Shown: one piece after another, positions 1-7,580 of the stretch | Numbering within the stretch: position 1 is the stretch's first letter | Layout: the number at the start of each line of letters is the position of its first letter | Source: Clostridiaceae bacterium | GTDB lineage: Bacteria > Bacillota > Clostridia > DSM-8532 | Assembly (NCBI GenBank): GCA_012719545.1 | Contig: JAAYAD010000057.1 | Coordinates: forward strand, 22,448 to 86,447 | DNA: 64,000 nt | Reading direction: 5' to 3' | Made by a program: the position numbers and the translations under genes | The notes under the pieces: model-generated | Database searches by the model: none | What the model was told of the DNA's origin: nothing | The model's input: the letters and a program-made list of their open reading frames with translations, nothing else

Positions 1-789
1 GGGGGAGGCGCTGTCTTTTTTGAACTGGTAAAACGTTTTAATTTTGACAGAATTGTTCTGAATGATATAAATGAAGTATTGATTCTCACATATATGGTTA
101 TTAGAGATAACGTGGATTCCCTTATCCGGACTTTATCGGACCTGGAGAAAAAATATCTGGCACTTAAAGCGGATGATCGCAAGAAAAAATACTATGAAAT
201 ACGGGATAAGTTCAATGAAGAAAAGAAAAAAATAGATTACAGCCAAATAGATTCCGCTTCAGTTTTGCATGTTGCTCATTCAATTTTTCTTAACAGAACT
301 TGCTTTAACGGGTTATACAGGCTTAATAAAAAAGGTGAGTTCAACGTACCTGTTGGGCAATACACTAATCCAACCATTTGTAATGAGCAAAACCTTCGTA
401 ATGTCAGCCATGCTTTAAATGGGGTAAAGCTACTCTGCGGAGATTTTGAGGAAGTGACAGACTTTATAGACAAAGACACTTTCGTTTATATAGACCCTCC
501 TTACAGGCCCCTTAATGTGACATCTTCCTTTAACAGCTACCAAATAGATGATTTTGATGATGAAAGCCAGGAGAGGCTTGCAAATTGGTTCAGAAAACTT
601 GATAAAAAAAAGAATGCATTGATAATGCTAAGTAACTCCAACCCTAAAAATACTAACCCTGATGACGATTTCTTTGAACGGCTGTATTCAGGGTATAATA
701 TTACTGAAGTATCTGCATCACGCCAGATAAATTCAAAATCGTCTTTGCGCGGCCAAATATCTGAGCTTCTTATCAGGAATTACGATTAG
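1..789 (+). CDS. Dam-type DNA adenine methyltransferase (5' end missing)
   Basis: Transfers a methyl group from S-adenosylmethionine to adenine in DNA. The reading frame is open from base 1, so the N-terminus lies outside the window; a TTG at 79 is not the real start because the frame upstream already encodes family sequence. The visible start GGGAVFFELV followed by NDINEVLILTY matches the D12 class N-terminal region (after the SAM-binding FxGxG motif, which would lie just upstream). DPPY, the catalytic motif IV, is at visible residues 165-168. About 262 residues are visible, near full length for DpnII/MboI-type Dam enzymes. The next gene is convergent, so no restriction partner is visible on this side; it could be an orphan methylase or part of a restriction system to the left. 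Family call is firm; GATC specificity is inferred. Confidence 0.88.
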   Translation, partial: GGGAVFFELVKRFNFDRIVLNDINEVLILTYMVIRDNVDSLIRTLSDLEKKYLALKADDRKKKYYEIRDKFNEEKKKIDYSQIDSASVLHVAHSIFLNRTCFNGLYRLNKKGEFNVPVGQYTNPTICNEQNLRNVSHALNGVKLLCGDFEEVTDFIDKDTFVYIDPPYRPLNVTSSFNSYQIDDFDDESQERLANWFRKLDKKKNALIMLSNSNPKNTNPDDDFFERLYSGYNITEVSASRQINSKSSLRGQISELLIRNYD

Positions 790-946
790 CAGTATAGAAG
801 CTCCGAGGTTTATCCGAAGTGGGTATTAGAATTTTCAATATATATTTATGTGAGGCATGGAGACAGGAAGTATTAAATTTAGTATTTTTCTAATGGAAGA
901 ATAGTGTTATATTACAGTTACTGTCGTTTCGTTATCTTTTGATACT

Positions 947-1939
947 TCAATCAACAAACACTTCAGGATAGAATGCTTTTGCCAGTGTTTCGACAGTGTA
1001 TGCCATACGGTTGCCTGGAAGAACACTTTCCAGGGAAATAACGGCAAAACGTTCATTTTTAACGCATTCAAGCTGGGACAGGATATCATTTGCTTTAATT
1101 TCTGCAATCTTTTCTTCAACTGAGGGTGAATCATAATCATGTATGAGGATGATATCAGGATTACGGGCTATGACTTCCTCATAACTTACTGTAATCCATT
1201 GTTTCTGGGTTAAATCACTGAAAATGTTTTTTCCTCCGGATAAAGAAATCAAAAGTGATTCAAAATTAGAGCCTGAGCATGTAAATACTCCGTTGTTACC
1301 GCTGTCATATACAAGAACGGTAGGGGTCTTAAGCCAGTGAACCTTGTTCTGGACAGCCTCAATACGTGCTTTTTGGTCATTAACGTAATCCTGTGCGGTA
1401 TCTTCTATGCCAAAAATCCTGCCTATGTCCAAAATCTCCTGATACTGCTCCTCTAATGTGGTGGCAGAATTCATGTAGACTTTAATCCCGTAACTCTCAA
1501 GTTCACTGATATCAAGCCCGCCATCTCCAAACTCCCAATCAATGCCATATATAAAGTCGGCACCACTTGTGATGACTGCTTCACGGGTGGCAGAGCTATA
1601 GTTAAGTTGAGGCATGTTGACATACTGCTCTTCATATTCAGGAAGCGGGCCACGGCTGTGATTAGCAAGGGAAGTACCAATGATATAGTCCCTAAGACCA
1701 AGTGCAACAAAGAGCTCGGTACAGTTGGGCCCAAGAGTGAGCACTTTTTGAGGTTTGGAATTTATGGTAACTGTTCTGCCGTAATTTTCAAAAGTCATGG
1801 GATAACCGTTGCTTACAGAGTTATTATTGTTACTGCTTGATTCAGACTTGACAGTATTTCCGCTGCAAGCAGCAAATAAAAGGATGTAAATAAGTATAAA
1901 AGTCAAAAGTAAGAAGTTTGTAAATCTTATTTTTCTCAT
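947..1939 (-). CDS. Iron/cobalamin-type ABC transporter substrate-binding lipoprotein
   Basis: Extracellular binding lipoprotein of a FecB/BtuF-type importer (Pfam family Peripla_BP_2), 330 aa. The N-terminus is a lipoprotein signal: basic MRKIR, a hydrophobic stretch, then LFAAC with the lipidated Cys at about residue 25. The mature protein has the family opening (PQKVLTLGPNCTELFVALGL) and a long linker helix typical of this fold. Start ATG 1939 is preceded by CAGGAGGGT at good spacing. It is the third gene of a minus-strand operon after the permease and ATPase, with a 14-base gap from the ATPase. Substrate cannot be read from sequence: siderophore, heme, cobalamin or another metal chelate are possible. 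The divergent larC makes a nickel or cobalt chelate worth considering, but that is inference. Confidence 0.88.
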   Translation of the reverse strand: MRKIRFTNFLLLTFILIYILLFAACSGNTVKSESSSNNNNSVSNGYPMTFENYGRTVTINSKPQKVLTLGPNCTELFVALGLRDYIIGTSLANHSRGPLPEYEEQYVNMPQLNYSSATREAVITSGADFIYGIDWEFGDGGLDISELESYGIKVYMNSATTLEEQYQEILDIGRIFGIEDTAQDYVNDQKARIEAVQNKVHWLKTPTVLVYDSGNNGVFTCSGSNFESLLISLSGGKNIFSDLTQKQWITVSYEEVIARNPDIILIHDYDSPSVEEKIAEIKANDILSQLECVKNERFAVISLESVLPGNRMAYTVETLAKAFYPEVFVD

Positions 1940-1953
1940 TTTACCCTCCTGAA

Positions 1954-2754
1954 TTAAACAACTTCTTCTTTATCTTTTTCAAATCCTGCAGGAAGAAATG
2001 TTATAGCCATTTTGCCCGTTATTGGATGCTTTGTTACCGAGCTGTGAACTCCGTATACGTTATAAATGTTTTCTTCTGTGAACACTTCCTCAGGAGTTCC
2101 ATGAAGCACGATTTTACCGTCCTTAAGAACATATATTTGATCACAATATAGGGAAGCCATGTTTAAATCATGGATTGCGGCAATCACAGTGACCTTTAGT
2201 CTTTTAATAAGATCAAATACCTGTATCTGATAGCCGATATCAAGATGATTAGTGGGTTCATCAAGCAGGAATAAATCGCTTTCCTGTGCTATTGCCCGGG
2301 CAATGATAACCCGCTGTTTCTCACCGCCCGAAAGATTTTGATAATTCCGTTTTGCCATTTTTTCCATGCCCACTTGTTCAAGAGCATGGTGGACCATATA
2401 CCTGTCATGGGAGTTGTCAAAATCAAATAACTTTTTATGAGGACTTCTGCCCATGGCGACAATTTCTTCAACAAGAAAGTTAAAAGGAACCTCATTTTCC
2501 TGCCCAACAACAGCCTGCTTAAGTGCAGATTTTTTATGCTTCATTTTTAAAAGATCCTCGCCATCGAGAAGAATTGTTCCTTTGTCGGGTGTCAAAGCGC
2601 GGTATAGATTTTTAAGCAAGGTTGATTTGCCGCTTCCGTTGGGGCCAACAAGGCCAACAAATTCACCTTCTTTAATTTTGAGCGATACATTATCAATTGC
2701 ATTATTTTCGTTGTATGAATAGGATAGTCCATTTATTTCTAAACGTACATTCAT
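1954..2754 (-). CDS. Iron/cobalamin-type ABC transporter ATP-binding protein
   Basis: Cytoplasmic ATPase of the FecE/BtuD type, 266 aa, which powers the importer formed with its neighbours. Walker A GPNGSGKST is at residues 37-45, the ABC signature LSGGEKQR at 141-148, Walker B LFLLDEPT at 161-168, and the H-loop is in AAIHDLNMASLYCDQ. Start ATG 2754 follows GGAGGCAATGC. It sits between the permease gene (14-base gap) and the binding-protein gene, the usual permease-ATPase-binding protein order. No motif is missing, so it should be active. Confidence 0.93.
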   Translation of the reverse strand: MNVRLEINGLSYSYNENNAIDNVSLKIKEGEFVGLVGPNGSGKSTLLKNLYRALTPDKGTILLDGEDLLKMKHKKSALKQAVVGQENEVPFNFLVEEIVAMGRSPHKKLFDFDNSHDRYMVHHALEQVGMEKMAKRNYQNLSGGEKQRVIIARAIAQESDLFLLDEPTNHLDIGYQIQVFDLIKRLKVTVIAAIHDLNMASLYCDQIYVLKDGKIVLHGTPEEVFTEENIYNVYGVHSSVTKHPITGKMAITFLPAGFEKDKEEVV

Positions 2755-2768
2755 GCATTGCCTCCAAA

Positions 2769-3848
2769 TTACTGTTTTCCTGTGGTGTTTCGCTTAAGAA
2801 GCCAGATGAATATTGGTCCGCCTATCACAGCGGTCAAAATACCAACCGGTAATTCTTCTGGAGCTATAATCATTCTTGCTGCAACGTCTACCCAAACGAC
2901 AAGTATACCTCCAAGCAGTGCAGACACAGGGAGGACCTTTTTGTGGTTGCTGCCTACGATAAGACGTGTAAAATGCGGCACCATCAATCCTACAAAACCT
3001 ATTTTTCCGCTGACTGAAATGGTTACGCCGGCCATCAGGGATGCAATAAGCACAAGAAGCTTCTGAAACCTGCGGACATTAATGCCAAGAGCTCCGGCAC
3101 TTTCATCACCAAGAAGCAATAAGTTTAGATTACGATAATTTATCATAAGTACTGCCATACATATAGCTAAAACTATCAATGGCAATCTGAGATATGCCCA
3201 TTTGGCTCCTGCAAGGCTTCCTGACATCCAAAATTCGGCATTATGTAGTCCCAAAGCATTTGGTGCAGAGAGCTTAACGATACTGGTGAGCCCGTCCATA
3301 ATCATGGATATCACAACGCCGGAAAGCAGAAGCTGAGTCATGTTAATACGGCCTTTGATGCGGGATATCACATAAACAAAAACGATTGTTACAGCAGAGC
3401 CAATAAATGCGCTTAATGGAAGGGAGTATTGGCCAAGAAATGCAAAAACACCAAACAGCATGCCAAGAGTAGCAAATGCAGTAGCACCGGATGAAACCCC
3501 CAGAATAAAAGGATCTGCCAGATGATTGCGGACAAGAGCCTGCATGGTGACGCCGCAAACTGCTAGGGATGCTCCAACCACCATTCCAAGGAAAACGCGT
3601 GGAAGCCTTAAACCGAGGACAATATTCTCATCAAGCTGTTCCCACGTTACTGCAATATTGTTGCCAATACCAGGAACTTTGCTTAATAGTATCTTTGTAA
3701 CTTTATCAGGTGCCACAGATACAGGACCTAAGCCAGTTGCAAGAAAAATAGTAGCAATGGCTGCAAGCAACAAAAAAAGTATTAGTAAAGCCATATTTGG
3801 ATCTTCACGGTTAAAACTCTTTCTATGATTTATTCTTATAATTTTCAT
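2769..3848 (-). CDS. Iron/cobalamin-type ABC transporter permease (FecCD/BtuC)
   Basis: Integral membrane permease of the FecCD/BtuC family, 359 aa, about nine or ten hydrophobic segments beginning near residue 19 (ALLILFLLLAAIATIF). Family landmarks are LRLPRVFLGMVVGASLAVCGVTMQALVRNHLADPFILGVSSGA in the first half and GKIGFVGLMVPHFTRLIVG near the C-terminus (the coupling region facing the ATPase). There is only one permease, so it would act as a homodimer. The start at 3848 has a weak ribosome-binding site (AGCAGGA); a downstream start is possible. It is the first gene of the operon and lies after a long structured leader with a terminator-like hairpin, so it is probably controlled by attenuation. 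Confidence 0.92.
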   Translation of the reverse strand: MKIIRINHRKSFNREDPNMALLILFLLLAAIATIFLATGLGPVSVAPDKVTKILLSKVPGIGNNIAVTWEQLDENIVLGLRLPRVFLGMVVGASLAVCGVTMQALVRNHLADPFILGVSSGATAFATLGMLFGVFAFLGQYSLPLSAFIGSAVTIVFVYVISRIKGRINMTQLLLSGVVISMIMDGLTSIVKLSAPNALGLHNAEFWMSGSLAGAKWAYLRLPLIVLAICMAVLMINYRNLNLLLLGDESAGALGINVRRFQKLLVLIASLMAGVTISVSGKIGFVGLMVPHFTRLIVGSNHKKVLPVSALLGGILVVWVDVAARMIIAPEELPVGILTAVIGGPIFIWLLKRNTTGKQ

Positions 3849-3934
3849 TCCTGCTTTGATTCCTCACTTTAAGTTCAAAAGCATTCTGCAAGTTCTTTTG
3901 CTGTAAGGCTTAAGGGCACTATAATAAATTAAAA

Positions 3935-3976
3935 TTAAAAAACTGATCAGCATGTCCTGTCGACAGGCCGATCAGT
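3935..3976 (-). terminator. Terminator-like hairpin in the ABC operon leader
   Basis: Read on the minus strand, ACTGATC (3970-3976) pairs with GATCAGT (3942-3948), the inner part can form a second stem (CCTGT/ACAGG, 3956-3967), and a run of six T follows immediately (3937-3942). This is an intrinsic terminator placed about 90 bases before the first gene of the ABC operon rather than after a gene, the arrangement of an attenuator. Confidence 0.72.
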
Positions 3977-4075
3977 CTTCATGACTGTTACACTCCAAGT
4001 TTACCAAACGTTCAAAATTTAACAATAAGCCCCAACTTCTGTTGGCATAAATGTTTCATACATTCCGTCACTTAT
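3973..4075 (-). promoter_or_regulatory. Candidate riboswitch or attenuator leader with three-way junction
   Basis: On the minus strand the RNA can fold as a three-way junction. P1 is ATAAG (4071-4075) with CTTAT (4025-4029); P2 is AATGT/ACATT (4060-4064 with 4050-4054); P3 is CCAAC/GTTGG (4041-4045 with 4032-4036). Further down, CAGTC (3983-3987) pairs with GACTG (3973-3977). That hairpin uses the same bases as the 5' arm of the terminator, so the two exclude each other. I cannot match it to a known class: the conserved B12 box and the purine-riboswitch core are not visible. The pairings are read from the sequence; the regulatory role is inferred. Confidence 0.5.
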
Positions 4076-4179
4076 GATACTATGTTTCTGGTTAAAAGGC
4101 AATAGCCGCCTTTCCTTAATCAAGTATAAAATACTCTTTTTTATTTAAAGTTAAACATATATACTTGGCTGATGCGATA

Positions 4180-4208
4180 TTGACAAATCATATATTTTAG
4201 CTTATCTT
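4180..4208 (+). promoter_or_regulatory. Sigma-A promoter of larC
   Basis: Perfect -35 TTGACA (4180-4185), 17-base spacer, -10 TATCTT (4203-4208). Transcription would start near 4215, giving a very short leader before AGGAGG (4225-4230) and the larC ATG at 4238. Confidence 0.72.
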
Positions 4209-4237
4209 GCCAGTATGGTAACTTAGGAGGCAAAAAA

Positions 4238-5530
4238 ATGAAAGTTCTATATATAGACTGCGGTATGGGAGCCGCAGGAGATATGCTTACATCAGCCCTT
4301 TTAGAGCTGTTGCCCAATCCTGATGAATTTATATTTGAGCTTAACCAGCTAGGAATTCCAGGTGTACAGTTTATCAAAAACACAGTTGTAAGTTGCGGAA
4401 TTAAAGGTACACAAATATCTGTTAAGGTAAATGGGGAAGAAGAAAACCTTTGCCAACATCACCATGACAGAGGACCTCATGAAGTGAATGAACATAAGCA
4501 TGGCCATGGGCATGGACATGGATATGGTCATGAACATGAACATAATCATAATCATGGGCATAATCATGTACATACAAATGCATATGAGCATCATCATAAC
4601 GGGATGCATGAAATCCAGCACATTGTATCTGCTCTTCCGGTTGATAAAAAGGTTAAAGAGGACGTACTGGCTGTATATAACATAATTGCCGCAGCAGAGA
4701 GTAAAGTCCACGGTGTGCCTGTATCTGAAATACATTTCCACGAAGTAGGTACTTTGGATGCCATTGCCGATATAACGGCTGTGTGCATGCTTGTTAACAG
4801 GCTTTCACCCGATGAAATTGTTGTTTCGCCTGTTCATGTGGGGTCGGGCCTGGTAAAATGCGCTCATGGCATTCTTCCTGTTCCTGCGCCTGCAACAGCG
4901 TATATTTTAAAAGATGTACCAATTTATGGGGGAAGCATAAAGGGCGAGCTATGTACTCCAACAGGCGCTGCACTTTTGAAACATTATGCAACACGCTTTG
5001 GCGACATGCCTGTTATGAGGACAACTGCCATTGGCTACGGTATTGGAAAGAAGGATTTTGGCACAGCTAACTGTCTAAGGGTTATGCTTGGCGAAACTGA
5101 GAATAAAACTGATACTGTATCAGAGCTTTCATGCAATGTTGATGACATGACCGCAGAGGAAATTGGCTTTGCAATAGACAGACTTTTTGAAGGCGGTGCC
5201 CTTGAAGTATATACAGTTCCTGCCGGTATGAAAAAGAACCGACCAGGAACACTTGTAAACGTACTTTGTACTGATGAAAATAAAGAAAAAATTATCTCTC
5301 TTTTATTTAAACATACAACTACCATTGGGGTACGTGAATCTATTATGCGCCGATATGTACTTAACCGCCGCTTTGAAACCATTTCCACTCCATATGGTGA
5401 AGTACGCCGTAAAACTTCGGAAGGGTATGGCACTACCCGCTTTAAATATGAGTATGACGATATAGCACGGATTGCCAGGGAAAAGAACATAAGCTTAACA
5501 GAAGCACGCAAACTGATTGAGGGCTGTTAA
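4238..5530 (+). CDS. larC: Nickel-pincer cofactor biosynthesis protein LarC
   Basis: LarC (formerly DUF111) inserts nickel into the pyridinium-dithiocarboxylate precursor of the nickel-pincer nucleotide cofactor used by lactate racemase and related racemases. The 430-aa protein opens with YIDCGMGAAGDMLTSALLELL, typical of the family. Residues 74-128 are extremely rich in histidine (repeats of HGH and HEH), the metal-binding loop seen in LarC. In Lactiplantibacillus, larC is made by a ribosomal frameshift; here it is one uninterrupted frame. Start ATG 4238 follows AGGAGG at 8 bases. larB, larE and larA are not in the window, so the rest of the pathway must be elsewhere. Confidence 0.92.
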   Translation: MKVLYIDCGMGAAGDMLTSALLELLPNPDEFIFELNQLGIPGVQFIKNTVVSCGIKGTQISVKVNGEEENLCQHHHDRGPHEVNEHKHGHGHGHGYGHEHEHNHNHGHNHVHTNAYEHHHNGMHEIQHIVSALPVDKKVKEDVLAVYNIIAAAESKVHGVPVSEIHFHEVGTLDAIADITAVCMLVNRLSPDEIVVSPVHVGSGLVKCAHGILPVPAPATAYILKDVPIYGGSIKGELCTPTGAALLKHYATRFGDMPVMRTTAIGYGIGKKDFGTANCLRVMLGETENKTDTVSELSCNVDDMTAEEIGFAIDRLFEGGALEVYTVPAGMKKNRPGTLVNVLCTDENKEKIISLLFKHTTTIGVRESIMRRYVLNRRFETISTPYGEVRRKTSEGYGTTRFKYEYDDIARIAREKNISLTEARKLIEGC

Positions 5531-5565
5531 TACCATTTTTGCGGAGTTTTGAGGGGAGAATATTA

Positions 5566-6183
5566 ATGAAACTAGTTGATTTATCCCATATAATTGAAGA
5601 CAATATGCCGGTTTATCCCGGTGATCCAAATACTAATCTGGCTCATATAAAGCAGTTTAGCAAAGATAATTACAACAATCACAAACTGGATATTAATATG
5701 CATGCCGGCACACACATTGACTCACCAATGCACCTTACTGACAGTAGTAAATATATTTTTGAATATCCAATTGAATCATTCATTGCAGAGGGGTGCGTGC
5801 TGGATGTAAGAAATGAGGAAAATATTAAAGTAAAGCCTGAATATCATGAGGTAGTTAAAGAGAACAGCATTGTACTCCTTTATACCGGCTTTGATAAATA
5901 CTATGGTACAAAAGAGTATTATGAAATTCACCCGTGTATTGATATTGAGTTTTGTAACTTCCTGATAAAAAAGAAAATAAAAATGGTGGGAATTGACACT
6001 CCATCCCCGGATAAATATCCCTTTGAAATACACAAGTTACTTCTCAAAAACAATATTTTTATCCTGGAGAACCTGACAAATCTTGATCAATTACTCAATG
6101 CTGACAGGTTTGAAGTTATTGCCTTTCCATTAAAGATAAAGGCCGATAGTTCAATCACAAGAGCTGTTGCGAGGATATTATAA
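5566..6183 (+). CDS. Cyclase-family hydrolase (kynurenine-formamidase-like)
   Basis: Metal-dependent amide hydrolase or lactonase of the 'cyclase' family (Pfam PF04199), about 205 aa. The hallmark HxGTHxDxPxH is present as HAGTHIDSPMH at residues 46-56, where the His and Asp bind zinc or manganese. The N-terminus VDLSHIIEDNMPVYPGD is also typical. I place the start at ATG 5566 (GAGGGGAG eight bases upstream) rather than at a TTG 27 bases earlier. It lies 35 bases after larC on the same strand and is probably cotranscribed with it. Substrate is unknown: kynurenine formamidase is only the best-known relative, and no tryptophan-degradation genes are nearby. Confidence 0.85.
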   Translation: MKLVDLSHIIEDNMPVYPGDPNTNLAHIKQFSKDNYNNHKLDINMHAGTHIDSPMHLTDSSKYIFEYPIESFIAEGCVLDVRNEENIKVKPEYHEVVKENSIVLLYTGFDKYYGTKEYYEIHPCIDIEFCNFLIKKKIKMVGIDTPSPDKYPFEIHKLLLKNNIFILENLTNLDQLLNADRFEVIAFPLKIKADSSITRAVARIL

Positions 6184-6256
6184 ATCAATAATACTTATTT
6201 ATCTTCTGGATACATCAGCATATGATTTGAACAAATTATATAGGGATGGAATGCTT

Positions 6257-6305
6257 AAAGGTGTGTTTCGCATTATAAAATGCTAATGCGGCACACCTTT
6301 TTTAT
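6257..6305 (+). terminator. Intrinsic terminator after the cyclase gene
   Basis: AAAGGTGTG (6257-6265) with CACACCTTT (6292-6300), plus an inner CGCATTA/TAATGCG stem, is followed by a T tract. It ends the larC-cyclase transcript and isolates it from the sugar operon. Confidence 0.8.
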
Positions 6306-6352
6306 TGTCGGTTTTAGCAGATTTATTGCATATGAGATTTTCAAAAAAGAAT

Positions 6353-6395
6353 ATTACAAATGTAATATCATTCTCGTTACATAATACAGGTGTAA
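6353..6395. promoter_or_regulatory. Cluster of TTACA/TGTAA half-sites upstream of the sugar operon
   Basis: ATTACA-AA-TGTAAT (6353-6366) is a perfect six-base inverted repeat. A second pair follows, TTACA (6377-6381) and TGTAA (6391-6395). They lie 50-90 bases before the start of the binding-protein gene, where an activator would bind. The operon's own NarL-type response regulator is the obvious candidate; this is inferred. Confidence 0.4.
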
Positions 6396-6444
6396 AAAAA
6401 GGTTCAATAAATTATGATTAAGAAAAAAACAAGGAGGAATCCGA

Positions 6445-7482
6445 ATGAAGAAAAAGTTACTTAGTGTTCTTTTGTGTTCTGTTTTGGCCCTGAGCTTGCT
6501 GCTGGGCGGCTGCGGACAGCCGAAGCAAACTACAGGCAATGACGCAAATCCAACTCCCAAGGCAGAGGAAACAGGTACTCCAAGCGGAGAAAGCAAAGGC
6601 GGCCCTCTTGGTGAAAGACCTGCAGACGGATGGACTTTTGGTTACACCTGTATGGACGGCACAAACCCATTCTTCGTTATTCTTGAAAAGACCATAAGAG
6701 AAGAAGTTGAAAAGAGAGGGGACAAGTTAATTACCACTGACCCCGCTAACGATGTTACTCTTCAGATTACACAGATCGAAGATATGATTACTCAGGGTAT
6801 TGATGCTATCTTCTTAAACCCTGCAGAAGCAGAAGGTATTCTTCCCGCTCTTGACATGCTGAAAGAAGCAGGAATACCCATCCTTAACTTCGATACTGAA
6901 GTAGCTGATTTGTCTTATGCATTCTCATATGTTGGTTCCGATAACTACAATGCTGGTTATGTTTGCGGTCTTGACCTTGTTAAGAAGGTTCCCGGCGGCG
7001 GAAAAGTTATTATCCTTGACTCTCCCACAATGAACTCCATCAATGACAGAGAAAAAGGCTTCAGAGATGCAATTGAAGGTAAAGGATTTGAAATCGTTGC
7101 TGAGCAGGATGCTAAGGGTAACCTCCAGGTAGCAATGGGTATTGCAGAAGACTTGCTGCAGGCACACAGCGATGTAGTAGCAATCTTCGGAGGAAACGAT
7201 CCTACAGCTCTTGGTGCTTTGGCTGCTGCAAATGCTGCCGGACTTAAGGACGTTCTCATCTACGGTGTTGACGGTTCTCCCGACATTAAATCAGAACTTG
7301 CTCGTGGAGATTCTCTCATCGAAGGTACTGGTGCTCAGTCTCCTATCAACATTGCTAAGAAATCTGTAGAAGTTATGTACAAGTATCTTGCTGGTGAAAA
7401 AGTTGACAGCAGATATCCTGTTGAGACATTCCTCATTACATCTGACAACGTAAAAGAATTCGGTACAGATTCTTGGCAGTAA
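6445..7482 (+). CDS. Sugar ABC transporter substrate-binding lipoprotein (RbsB-like)
   Basis: Extracellular sugar-binding lipoprotein of the RbsB/XylF/MglB type (Peripla_BP_4), 345 aa. The signal peptide ends in LGGC with the lipidated Cys at residue 23, followed by a low-complexity Thr/Pro/Gly/Glu linker to about residue 55. The mature domain starts with FGYTCMDGTNPFFVILEKTI, then has the periplasmic-binding fold landmarks AIFLNPAEAEGI, IPILNFDTEV and AIFGGNDPTALGALAAANAAGL. AAGGAGGA precedes the ATG. It is the first gene of a roughly 10.7-kb operon and is followed by a partial terminator that would leave it more highly expressed than the ATPase. Sugar identity is not readable; the downstream enzymes suggest a pentose or hexose converted by a lyxose/mannose-type isomerase. 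Confidence 0.92.
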   Translation: MKKKLLSVLLCSVLALSLLLGGCGQPKQTTGNDANPTPKAEETGTPSGESKGGPLGERPADGWTFGYTCMDGTNPFFVILEKTIREEVEKRGDKLITTDPANDVTLQITQIEDMITQGIDAIFLNPAEAEGILPALDMLKEAGIPILNFDTEVADLSYAFSYVGSDNYNAGYVCGLDLVKKVPGGGKVIILDSPTMNSINDREKGFRDAIEGKGFEIVAEQDAKGNLQVAMGIAEDLLQAHSDVVAIFGGNDPTALGALAAANAAGLKDVLIYGVDGSPDIKSELARGDSLIEGTGAQSPINIAKKSVEVMYKYLAGEKVDSRYPVETFLITSDNVKEFGTDSWQ

Positions 7483-7503
7483 TATTTTTCTGATAAAGGG
7501 GTT

Positions 7504-7550
7504 GTTGCAAAACGTACCACATATGCGGGCGTTTTGCAACGCCCTGTTTT
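7504..7550 (+). terminator. Partial terminator or mRNA-stabilising hairpin after the binding-protein gene
   Basis: GTTGCAAAACG (7504-7514) can pair with CGTTTTGCAAC (7530-7540). Alternatively GGGCG/CGCCC (7527-7531 with 7540-7544) forms a compact hairpin followed by TGTTTTTT, an intrinsic terminator. The two folds exclude each other. Located inside the operon between binding protein and ATPase, it probably lowers downstream expression rather than ending it. Confidence 0.6.
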
Positions 7551-7580
7551 TTAGAAAGCCGGAGGAAAGAGGGTGATTGG

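Larger units (their letters stand above)
3849..4237. other. Divergent intergenic region with structured leader and larC promoter
   Basis: This 389-base gap separates the ABC importer (minus) from larC (plus). On the minus side it holds a candidate three-way-junction RNA, an antiterminator hairpin and a terminator hairpin, annotated separately. A possible minus-strand -10 (TATACT, 4123-4128) lies upstream of the RNA element but has a poor -35. On the plus side it holds a clear sigma-A promoter for larC. I see no open reading frame in it. Confidence 0.6.

Noticed and set aside
2453..3066. Plus-strand open frames opposite the ABC ATPase and permease
   Set aside because: Shadows of well-supported genes on the other strand, without ribosome-binding sites.
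3973..4075. Assignment of the ABC leader as a cobalamin or purine riboswitch
   Set aside because: The B12-box and the conserved purine-riboswitch core bases are not visible; left as unassigned.
4349..4788. Met- and His-rich open frames opposite and within larC
   Set aside because: They are out-of-frame reads of the His-rich repeat in larC.
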